DNA of 64,000 bases, taken from Flectonema sp. DT1601 (lineage: Eukaryota; Euglenozoa; Diplonemea; Diplonemida; Diplonemidae). Below the pieces are notes generated by a model. That model saw only the letters and a program-made list of their open reading frames with translations, ran no database searches and was not told the DNA's origin. The position numbers and the translations under genes are program-made. This document shows positions 55,409 to 64,000 of the stretch, piece after piece. Location: NCBI GenBank assembly GCA_964019425.1, contig OZ025820.1:956593-1020592 (forward strand), in the 5' to 3' direction. Within the stretch, counting starts at the first letter, position 1. The number at the start of each line of letters is the position of its first letter.

Positions 55409-56452
55409 ATGCGACGTGGGTCAACGAGTGTCGTCGCACCGGAACCTTGCGCGAGTACGCAAGAGGGATTCCGAAAACGAAGATGCGCTGCGCAGGTGGA
55501 AGTTCCGTCGGTTTTCGGGAAGGTGGTCCTCGAACACATCCGGAGGGACGATCGACACCGTGGAGACACGATGGAAGTAAGGGTGGACCACGACACAGCG
55601 TTGGAGCGTCTGGGGGTGGTCGTCGCGTCGATGTGGGCGGACGAAACCTCGTCGAAGCGCAGAAACCTCTGGGGTCGGTTGGAACAATGGGCGTTGGCTC
55701 AGCGTCTGCCAATGTCTGCCGAAACAGCTGCGTTGTTCGTGCTGGCCACAGACGTGAGACCGCAGGGACAGCTGCAATACGCAAAGGCGCTGTCCGGGAT
55801 CTACCGGCACCTTGGTCTGGAAAACCAACCGCTCCTCAGCCTGGCAAGCGCGCTGAGGGCAAAAGGGGCGGCCGTTCCGCGTTCGCAAGCAGTTCCCATG
55901 TCAAAGGAGCAGCTGTTGGGTTGGGCGAGAAGTCTAACGGGACGTTTGAGGCTCGCGGCGTTGGTGTGTTGGAAGTCGGCTTCCCGGTGGGGAGAAGTGC
56001 ACGTGCTGACGTCGGCGCATTTCGTTCTGGTGGAGGACGCGGAAGTGATCGTGGACTGGGGGACGTCGCCAAAACACCGGAGAGCAAACCCGTTCGTGCC
56101 GTCCCGTTGGGCGGTCTTGCGGGGGGATCTGGTCGGGGAGATCGCAAGCTTGTTTCGGGAGCTGGCTCCTTTCGATCGGCTGACGGATGTCACCACCGAG
56201 CGGTTGGCAGAGTTGTGGCGGGGGACTCCGGGAATGCGGGGTTTTACGGGCCACTCGATAAAACGAGGCGCCGCCGCGGCTTTGATGCGAGCGATGGCCG
56301 AGGGAAGGCTCACAGAAGGGTACCTGGTATCACGACTGTTGAAGCACGCCGAAGACGGAACCAACATCTCTGCAACAACGATCAGGTATTCGTCGGATTT
56401 CGTGGACACCGCCCGAGCGCTGCAAACGTGGAAGGTCACCATCCTGCTGTAG
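55409..56452 (+). CDS. Retroelement tyrosine recombinase
   Basis: 347 residues from the first ATG; an in-frame ATG at 55571 gives a shorter protein (293) that still has the whole core. Numbering from 55409, the catalytic residues are R193 (SASRWGEVHVLT), H282 and R286 (HSIKRGA), H313 (LLKHAE) and Y327 (TIRYSS), the full R-H-x-x-R-H-Y set of the tyrosine-recombinase family; a lysine in SPKHRR may be the beta-hairpin lysine. The enzyme would integrate a circular DNA copy by site-specific recombination, which accounts for the lack of target duplication. It lies 93 bp after gag and 32 bp before the RT frame, without the long YR/RT overlap of DIRS-1. Confidence 0.92.
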   Translation: MRRGSTSVVAPEPCASTQEGFRKRRCAAQVEVPSVFGKVVLEHIRRDDRHRGDTMEVRVDHDTALERLGVVVASMWADETSSKRRNLWGRLEQWALAQRLPMSAETAALFVLATDVRPQGQLQYAKALSGIYRHLGLENQPLLSLASALRAKGAAVPRSQAVPMSKEQLLGWARSLTGRLRLAALVCWKSASRWGEVHVLTSAHFVLVEDAEVIVDWGTSPKHRRANPFVPSRWAVLRGDLVGEIASLFRELAPFDRLTDVTTERLAELWRGTPGMRGFTGHSIKRGAAAALMRAMAEGRLTEGYLVSRLLKHAEDGTNISATTIRYSSDFVDTARALQTWKVTILL

Positions 56453-56484
56453 TTGCGGAGGACGTTGACGACGAAGGTGAGGCG

Positions 56485-58131
56485 ATGGAAGCGGTGGCGC
56501 GGCTGTCTCCGTGCACGACGCACAGCATCATCAGGAGGGGCAAGCGGACAAGACTGCCGTCGACGGCGGAGGAACGTTCGTCGCCTTTGCATGTGAGTGG
56601 CGTTGAGACGATGGATGTTGACGGACTCAGACGTAGGATGACTGATGTTGCGAGGGATAGGTTCGATCAGGTGTGGAACTTGACCTTTTATCCGGAGGTG
56701 GGGAAGTTGAGTCGCTCGTCGTCTACTTCATCTTTCGCTGGGAGGCACGCTGCGGAGTTGCTGAGGAACGGGATCGCGCGAGCTGCGAGTGGACCGGGGA
56801 GAGCGGTGAACGTTCCATTCACCGTGGTGGAGGAGAAGCCGGAGGGACTGCGGCAGCGGTTCATCCTTTGGACGAGGGATGCGAATGGTTGGGCCGAAGA
56901 AGCTTACGAAGCTCACGTCCCGCTGTTCCACATCTCAAAATATTTGGATCGGGTTCTGACCGAGGTTGGCTCGACACGGGATTTCAAGACAGGTTTTTAT
57001 GCTATTGAAATCCCGGAGGAAGCGAGAGATCTCTTCCGATTCAAGACGACGGAGGGTGAATGGTTCGAGCTGTGCCGTTTACCGATGGGGCATGTCTGCG
57101 CGCCGGAGCTGATGCACTCTTTGGCAGCGGCGGCTGCGGGGGATCCAGCTTACGTGCGACGTCAGTGGGCTGCCAGGGATGTTGGCGTTGACGTGTTCAT
57201 CGACAACATTCGGTACACGGGGACGGAAGGCGCGGTGTTGGCGGCGACGGTGAATCTCGATGCTGCGGCGGCGGATTTCCGTCTTACATGGAAGCCGTCT
57301 GACTCGAATACGGCGGTGAGCAAGTACACATTTTTGGGTGTGGACTTTGACCACGAGGCGTCGTCGGTCATGCCGTCAGCGAAGATCCGGCGGAAGTTGG
57401 CGGCGGTGGACTTGTCGTCTGTGACGGCGAGTCAGTTGGAGTCGATGGCTGGGAGGCTGATGCATGCGTCGGCGATCGCTGCGGCGTCTCCGGGGAAATA
57501 CTGGTATGCCTTGAAGTTCTTGCGGAGGTTGTCGAACGGTTTGAACCGCGGGGTGAGGCAGGTGCATGATGTAGTGTCGGTCCCTGTTTCGGTCGCGATG
57601 GAGTTGCGCAGTTGGTCGGCTGCCGCTGTGACGAGGAGGGTGGTTGCGCGGGAGCCAGATCAAGATGGGTTCACGACGTTCGTGGATGCGTCGTTGAGAG
57701 GTTGGGGTGGAGTGGTTGTGAACGACAGGACGGCCGAGGTTACTGTCTTGGGGGATGCGTGGGGTCCTTCGGAACAGTCGCTCCACATCAATGTTCTCGA
57801 GGGGATGGCGTTCAGGAACACGGTCTCGGGGATGCCGGTTTGCTGTGATGGCAAGCGAATGTCCATCTGGATCGACAACACGTCAGTCATTGGCGTAGCA
57901 CGGAAGAAGATGTCAGTCCGATCGCAACGGCTGAACGATGCGGTCGTGCAGGCCATCGATGTGCTGGCAGACAGAAAGGTTAGTTTCTGTATTGCTTATG
58001 TGAAGTCAGCGCTGAACCCAGCAGACTTGCCATCGAGGGTGGATCCAGGAGTTATAGGCTCATCGGAGCATCAGCGGGAAGTTGAACTTGCGGTGAGGGC
58101 CTTTCTGACTCGCGATGTGGTGGTGGTGTGA
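56485..58131 (+). CDS. Retroelement reverse transcriptase - RNase H
   Basis: 548 residues from the ATG at 56485; the frame is open further upstream over the YR gene, but without ATG support. RT motifs: D166 in DFKTGFYAIEI (motif A), LPMGHVCAPELMHSL (motif B) and VFIDNIRYTG (motif C; D240, N241), so the second Asp of the usual DD pair is Asn. Then FLGVDFD and RNase H with D401 (FVDAS), E439 (INVLEG), D464 (WIDNTS) and D514 (NPADLPSR), all four catalytic acids present. It copies element RNA into DNA. The stop codon lies inside the first bases of repeat B1. No methyltransferase domain follows, unlike DIRS-1. Confidence 0.93.
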   Translation: MEAVARLSPCTTHSIIRRGKRTRLPSTAEERSSPLHVSGVETMDVDGLRRRMTDVARDRFDQVWNLTFYPEVGKLSRSSSTSSFAGRHAAELLRNGIARAASGPGRAVNVPFTVVEEKPEGLRQRFILWTRDANGWAEEAYEAHVPLFHISKYLDRVLTEVGSTRDFKTGFYAIEIPEEARDLFRFKTTEGEWFELCRLPMGHVCAPELMHSLAAAAAGDPAYVRRQWAARDVGVDVFIDNIRYTGTEGAVLAATVNLDAAAADFRLTWKPSDSNTAVSKYTFLGVDFDHEASSVMPSAKIRRKLAAVDLSSVTASQLESMAGRLMHASAIAAASPGKYWYALKFLRRLSNGLNRGVRQVHDVVSVPVSVAMELRSWSAAAVTRRVVAREPDQDGFTTFVDASLRGWGGVVVNDRTAEVTVLGDAWGPSEQSLHINVLEGMAFRNTVSGMPVCCDGKRMSIWIDNTSVIGVARKKMSVRSQRLNDAVVQAIDVLADRKVSFCIAYVKSALNPADLPSRVDPGVIGSSEHQREVELAVRAFLTRDVVVV

Positions 58132-58430
58132 CGGTGCCAACCTTTCCCCCGGCCGATTTTAGGCCGTGGTCGAACATGCAATTGTACAAGCATGCGGTGC
58201 CGTTTTCCCATTACCCCTTCGTGAATGAGTTGCTTCGTGTTAACTTGGTTCTCCTTTGTCTTTCTCATCATCATTTTATTCAGCTGAGAAAATGGGAAAG
58301 CTAAGACGACATGAGGCTTATGATGCTAGTATCTTGTTATGTGGTTAATTCGTGTGATTGTTTTTATCAGACTCTCCTTTATGACTTTTCCTTTTCAACA
58401 GTACTTCACTGAGAATGCCGAGCGGTTCCC
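58127..58430 (+). repeat. Element repeat B1
   Basis: 304 bp from TGTGACGGTGCCAACC to GAGCGGTTCCC, abutting A2 directly. It contains a short frame MGKLRRHEAYDASILLCG and acceptor-like TTTATTCAG and TTTTCAACAG; a similar KLRR...Y motif lies near 38385 beside relic 1. Confidence 0.95.
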
Positions 58431-58642
58431 AACACTCAGACTGGGAACTGCACAAAAGGCAAGTGAAGTACGATATACTCTTATAATATTTTCCTTTTCA
58501 TTGATCAATATTAAATGTTGTTTAAGTATTATTTCTGTTCTCTTGTCTTTATTTCAGAATTATCATTTCACTGTTTCTCTTATCATTATTTCATTGTACT
58601 CATTTATTCAGGCTAGGAAGGGGTCTTAACGCAAAGCGTTTT
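58431..58642 (+). repeat. Element repeat A2
   Basis: Same length and sequence as A1. The B1-A2 junction (GGTTCCC|AACACTC) is what a circular intermediate would carry. The 17-bp spacer CCCACCCGCCCTACCCC (58643-58659) separates it from B2. Confidence 0.95.
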
Positions 58643-58659
58643 CCCACCCGCCCTACCCC

Positions 58660-58963
58660 TGTGACGGTGCCAACCTTTCCCCCGGCCGATTTTAGGCCGT
58701 GGTCGAACATGCAATTGTACAAGCATGCGGTGCCGTTTTCCCATTACCCCTTCGTGAATGAGTTGCTTCGTGTTAACTTGGTTCTCCTTTGTCTTTCTCA
58801 TCATCATTTTATTCAGCTGAGAAAATGGGAAAGCTAAGACGACATGAGGCTTATGATGCTAGTATCTTGTTATGTGGTTAATTCGTGTGATTGTTTTTAT
58901 CAGACTCTCCTTTATGACTTTTCCTTTTCAACAGTACTTCACTGAGAATGCCGAGCGGTTCCC
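58660..58963 (+). repeat. Element repeat B2
   Basis: 304 bp matching B1; it ends GGTTCCC exactly where the CCCGCAAA array resumes. Confidence 0.95.
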
Positions 58964-61900
58964 CGCAAACCCGCAAACCCGCAAACCCGCAAACCCGCAA
59001 ACCCGCAAACCCGCAAACCCGCAAACCCGCAAACCCGCAAACCCGCAAACCCGCAAACCCGCAAACCCGCAAACCCGCAAACCCGCAAACCCGCAAACCC
59101 GCAAACCCGCAAACCCGCAAACCCGCAAACCCGCAAACCCGCAAACCCGCAAACCCGCAAACCCGCAAACCCGCAAACCCGCAAACCCGCAAACCCGCAA
59201 ACCCGCAAACCCGCAAACCCGCAAACCCGCAAACCCGCAAACCCGCAAACCCGCAAACCCGCAAACCCGCAAACCCGCAAACCCGCAAACCCGCAAACCC
59301 GCAAACCCGCAAACCCGCAAACCCGCAAACCCGCAAACCCGCAAACCCGCAAACCCGCAAACCCGCAAACCCGCAAACCCGCAAACCCGCAAACCCGCAA
59401 ACCCGCAAACCCGCAAACCCGCAAACCCGCAAACCCGCAAACCCGCAAACCCGCAAACCCGCAAACCCGCAAACCCGCAAACCCGCAAACCCGCAAACCC
59501 GCAAACCCGCAAACCCGCAAACCCGCAAACCCGCAAACCCGCAAACCCGCAAACCCGCAAACCCGCAAACCCGCAAACCCGCAAACCCGCAAACCCGCAA
59601 ACCCGCAAACCCGCAAACCCGCAAACCCGCAAACCCGCAAACCCGCAAACCCGCAAACCCGCAAACCCGCAAACCCGCAAACCCGCAAACCCGCAAACCC
59701 GCAAACCCGCAAACCCGCAAACCCGCAAACCCGCAAACCCGCAAACCCGCAAACCCGCAAACCCGCAAACCCGCAAACCCGCAAACCCGCAAACCCGCAA
59801 ACCCGCAAACCCGCAAACCCGCAAACCCGCAAACCCGCAAACCCGCAAACCCGCAAACCCGCAAACCCGCAAACCCGCAAACCCGCAAACCCGCAAACCC
59901 GCAAACCCGCAAACCCGCAAACCCGCAAACCCGCAAACCCGCAAACCCGCAAACCCGCAAACCCGCAAACCCGCAAACCCGCAAACCCGCAAACCCGCAA
60001 ACCCGCAAACCCGCAAACCCGCAAACCCGCAAACCCGCAAACCCGCAAACCCGCAAACCCGCAAACCCGCAAACCCGCAAACCCGCAAACCCGCAAACCC
60101 GCAAACCCGCAAACCCGCAAACCCGCAAACCCGCAAACCCGCAAACCCGCAAACCCGCAAACCCGCAAACCCGCAAACCCGCAAACCCGCAAACCCGCAA
60201 ACCCGCAAACCCGCAAACCCGCAAACCCGCAAACCCGCAAACCCGCAAACCCGCAAACCCGCAAACCCGCAAACCCGCAAACCCGCAAACCCGCAAACCC
60301 GCAAACCCGCAAACCCGCAAACCCGCAAACCCGCAAACCCGCAAACCCGCAAACCCGCAAACCCGCAAACCCGCAAACCCGCAAACCCGCAAACCCGCAA
60401 ACCCGCAAACCCGCAAACCCGCAAACCCGCAAACCCGCAAACCCGCAAACCCGCAAACCCGCAAACCCGCAAACCCGCAAACCCGCAAACCCGCAAACCC
60501 GCAAACCCGCAAACCCGCAAACCCGCAAACCCGCAAACCCGCAAACCCGCAAACCCGCAAACCCGCAAACCCGCAAACCCGCAAACCCGCAAACCCGCAA
60601 ACCCGCAAACCCGCAAACCCGCAAACCCGCAAACCCGCAAACCCGCAAACCCGCAAACCCGCAAACCCGCAAACCCGCAAACCCGCAAACCCGCAAACCC
60701 GCAAACCCGCAAACCCGCAAACCCGCAAACCCGCAAACCCGCAAACCCGCAAACCCGCAAACCCGCAAACCCGCAAACCCGCAAACCCGCAAACCCGCAA
60801 ACCCGCAAACCCGCAAACCCGCAAACCCGCAAACCCGCAAACCCGCAAACCCGCAAACCCGCAAACCCGCAAACCCGCAAACCCGCAAACCCGCAAACCC
60901 GCAAACCCGCAAACCCGCAAACCCGCAAACCCGCAAACCCGCAAACCCGCAAACCCGCAAACCCGCAAACCCGCAAACCCGCAAACCCGCAAACCCGCAA
61001 ACCCGCAAACCCGCAAACCCGCAAACCCGCAAACCCGCAAACCCGCAAACCCGCAAACCCGCAAACCCGCAAACCCGCAAACCCGCAAACCCGCAAACCC
61101 GCAAACCCGCAAACCCGCAAACCCGCAAACCCGCAAACCCGCAAACCCGCAAACCCGCAAACCCGCAAACCCGCAAACCCGCAAACCCGCAAACCCGCAA
61201 ACCCGCAAACCCGCAAACCCGCAAACCCGCAAACCCGCAAACCCGCAAACCCGCAAACCCGCAAACCCGCAAACCCGCAAACCCGCAAACCCGCAAACCC
61301 GCAAACCCGCAAACCCGCAAACCCGCAAACCCGCAAACCCGCAAACCCGCAAACCCGCAAACCCGCAAACCCGCAAACCCGCAAACCCGCAAACCCGCAA
61401 ACCCGCAAACCCGCAAACCCGCAAACCCGCAAACCCGCAAACCCGCAAACCCGCAAACCCGCAAACCCGCAAACCCGCAAACCCGCAAACCCGCAAACCC
61501 GCAAACCCGCAAACCCGCAAACCCGCAAACCCGCAAACCCGCAAACCCGCAAACCCGCAAACCCGCAAACCCGCAAACCCGCAAACCCGCAAACCCGCAA
61601 ACCCGCAAACCCGCAAACCCGCAAACCCGCAAACCCGCAAACCCGCAAACCCGCAAACCCGCAAACCCGCAAACCCGCAAACCCGCAAACCCGCAAACCC
61701 GCAAACCCGCAAACCCGCAAACCCGCAAACCCGCAAACCCGCAAACCCGCAAACCCGCAAACCCGCAAACCCGCAAACCCGCAAACCCGCAAACCCGCAA
61801 ACCCGCAAACCCGCAAACCCGCAAACCCGCAAACCCGCAAACCCGCAAACCCGCAAACCCGCAAACCCGCAAACCCGCAAACCCGCAAACCCGCAAACCC

Positions 61901-64000
61901 GCAAACCCGCAAACCCGCAAACCCGCAAACCCGCAAACCCGCAAACCCGCAAACCCGCAAACCCGCAAACCCGCAAACCCGCAAACCCGCAAACCCGCAA
62001 ACCCGCAAACCCGCAAACCCGCAAACCCGCAAACCCGCAAACCCGCAAACCCGCAAACCCGCAAACCCGCAAACCCGCAAACCCGCAAACCCGCAAACCC
62101 GCAAACCCGCAAACCCGCAAACCCGCAAACCCGCAAACCCGCAAACCCGCAAACCCGCAAACCCGCAAACCCGCAAACCCGCAAACCCGCAAACCCGCAA
62201 ACCCGCAAACCCGCAAACCCGCAAACCCGCAAACCCGCAAACCCGCAAACCCGCAAACCCGCAAACCCGCAAACCCGCAAACCCGCAAACCCGCAAACCC
62301 GCAAACCCGCAAACCCGCAAACCCGCAAACCCGCAAACCCGCAAACCCGCAAACCCGCAAACCCGCAAACCCGCAAACCCGCAAACCCGCAAACCCGCAA
62401 ACCCGCAAACCCGCAAACCCGCAAACCCGCAAACCCGCAAACCCGCAAACCCGCAAACCCGCAAACCCGCAAACCCGCAAACCCGCAAACCCGCAAACCC
62501 GCAAACCCGCAAACCCGCAAACCCGCAAACCCGCAAACCCGCAAACCCGCAAACCCGCAAACCCGCAAACCCGCAAACCCGCAAACCCGCAAACCCGCAA
62601 ACCCGCAAACCCGCAAACCCGCAAACCCGCAAACCCGCAAACCCGCAAACCCGCAAACCCGCAAACCCGCAAACCCGCAAACCCGCAAACCCGCAAACCC
62701 GCAAACCCGCAAACCCGCAAACCCGCAAACCCGCAAACCCGCAAACCCGCAAACCCGCAAACCCGCAAACCCGCAAACCCGCAAACCCGCAAACCCGCAA
62801 ACCCGCAAACCCGCAAACCCGCAAACCCGCAAACCCGCAAACCCGCAAACCCGCAAACCCGCAAACCCGCAAACCCGCAAACCCGCAAACCCGCAAACCC
62901 GCAAACCCGCAAACCCGCAAACCCGCAAACCCGCAAACCCGCAAACCCGCAAACCCGCAAACCCGCAAACCCGCAAACCCGCAAACCCGCAAACCCGCAA
63001 ACCCGCAAACCCGCAAACCCGCAAACCCGCAAACCCGCAAACCCGCAAACCCGCAAACCCGCAAACCCGCAAACCCGCAAACCCGCAAACCCGCAAACCC
63101 GCAAACCCGCAAACCCGCAAACCCGCAAACCCGCAAACCCGCAAACCCGCAAACCCGCAAACCCGCAAACCCGCAAACCCGCAAACCCGCAAACCCGCAA
63201 ACCCGCAAACCCGCAAACCCGCAAACCCGCAAACCCGCAAACCCGCAAACCCGCAAACCCGCAAACCCGCAAACCCGCAAACCCGCAAACCCGCAAACCC
63301 GCAAACCCGCAAACCCGCAAACCCGCAAACCCGCAAACCCGCAAACCCGCAAACCCGCAAACCCGCAAACCCGCAAACCCGCAAACCCGCAAACCCGCAA
63401 ACCCGCAAACCCGCAAACCCGCAAACCCGCAAACCCGCAAACCCGCAAACCCGCAAACCCGCAAACCCGCAAACCCGCAAACCCGCAAACCCGCAAACCC
63501 GCAAACCCGCAAACCCGCAAACCCGCAAACCCGCAAACCCGCAAACCCGCAAACCCGCAAACCCGCAAACCCGCAAACCCGCAAACCCGCAAACCCGCAA
63601 ACCCGCAAACCCGCAAACCCGCAAACCCGCAAACCCGCAAACCCGCAAACCCGCAAACCCGCAAACCCGCAAACCCGCAAACCCGCAAACCCGCAAACCC
63701 GCAAACCCGCAAACCCGCAAACCCGCAAACCCGCAAACCCGCAAACCCGCAAACCCGCAAACCCGCAAACCCGCAAACCCGCAAACCCGCAAACCCGCAA
63801 ACCCGCAAACCCGCAAACCCGCAAACCCGCAAACCCGCAAACCCGCAAACCCGCAAACCCGCAAACCCGCAAACCCGCAAACCCGCAAACCCGCAAACCC
63901 GCAAACCCGCAAACCCGCAAACCCGCAAACCCGCAAACCCGCAAACCCGCAAACCCGCAAACCCGCAAACCCGCAAACCCGCAAACCCGCAAACCCGCAA
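58964..64000. repeat. CCCGCAAA satellite array, right block, continues past the window
   Basis: About 630 units with no variant seen, in the same orientation as the left block. The open frames on both strands (because the unit has no stop in most frames) are not genes. Confidence 0.95.

Larger units (their letters stand above)
53059..58963 (+). mobile_element. Complete tyrosine-recombinase retroelement with split direct repeats (VIPER/Ngaro/PAT-like)
   Basis: 5905 bp lying within the CCCGCAAA array. Its order is A1 (53059-53270), gag, YR, RT-RNase H, B1 (58127-58430), A2 (58431-58642), a 17-bp spacer, B2 (58660-58963). Split repeats of this A1-B1A2-B2 form are diagnostic of one branch of YR retroelements. 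Left flank ...GCAAACC and right flank CGCAAACCC rejoin to a perfect unit, so there is no target-site duplication, as expected of recombinase-driven insertion. The repeat pairs are the same length (212 and 304 bp) and look identical, implying recent insertion. The gene order matches trypanosomatid VIPER/TATE elements, from memory. The coding part is much richer in G+C than host genes. Confidence 0.95.

Noticed and set aside
53293-55784. Several minus-strand frames within the retroelement
   Set aside because: They are low-stop frames in G+C-rich DNA opposite gag, YR and RT, without domains.
55312-56484. N-terminal extension of the RT frame over the YR gene
   Set aside because: It lacks an ATG, overlaps the recombinase and shows no motif; the G+C-rich sequence keeps the frame open by chance.
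53051-58970. Target-site duplication flanking the element
   Set aside because: The flanks CC and C belong to one array unit that is restored exactly on removal; no duplicated bases remain.
58878-64000. Minus-strand frames of ~1700 codons in the right block
   Set aside because: Same cause; they also run off the window and start within repeat units.
58964-64000. Right-hand chromosome end (telomere)
   Set aside because: At a right end the + strand should be G-rich (TTTGCGGG); here it is C-rich, and the array runs past the window, so a terminal telomere is not shown.

Overview
The window is nuclear DNA of a unicellular eukaryote. Short GT-AG introns of about 64-110 bp interrupt several genes, intergenic DNA is rich in poly(A)/poly(T), and the products include a dynein light chain, an NADPH oxidase, EF-hand proteins and a C-terminal prenylation box. 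The lineage cannot be fixed from the sequence. An APS kinase-ATP sulfurylase-pyrophosphatase fusion is known from stramenopile-type protists. A tyrosine-recombinase retroelement with the gene order gag, YR, RT-RNase H recalls VIPER/TATE elements of kinetoplastids, but kinetoplastid genes are almost all intron-free, so this is a clue and not an assignment.

Positions 1-43,300 hold host genes, nearly all on the + strand: a very large repeat protein with a CAAX box (1-5722, 5' end missing); a three-exon LC8 dynein light chain that is easily missed (7386-7835); a protein of 11 near-identical EF-hand-pair modules (8226-13597); an APC-type polyamine/amino-acid transporter (14536-16086); an N-acetylneuraminate lyase fused to deoxyribose-phosphate aldolase (17156-19330); the sulfate-activation triple fusion (20862-24302); a ubiquitin-like plus ankyrin protein (25539-27278); an NADPH oxidase with an acidic minisatellite N-terminus (28462-30714); two smaller proteins, one with EF-hands (35776-38051); and a surface-type protein with a Pro/Thr/Ala stalk and several membrane segments (40806-43271). 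Apart from general metabolism and calcium signalling, the genes do not form one pathway.

From about 38 kb the character changes. Short runs of the 8-mer CCCGCAAA appear, each followed by a diverged element end. At 46470-48449 lies a ubiquitin-like plus leucine-rich-repeat gene made of 19 almost identical 75-bp units, and a 172-bp unit containing its last codons and 3' flank is repeated three times. At 50793 a nearly perfect CCCGCAAA array begins. It is interrupted once, at 53059-58963, by a complete 5.9-kb retroelement (gag, tyrosine recombinase, reverse transcriptase-RNase H) with split direct repeats A1...B1-A2-B2. The array resumes at 58964 in the same orientation and exact register and runs off the window.

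The main find is this pairing: a YR retroelement sitting without target-site duplication inside a telomere-like or satellite 8-mer array, with at least four older element relics elsewhere that begin at the same phase of the same 8-mer. This suggests a retroelement family specialised for CCCGCAAA repeats.
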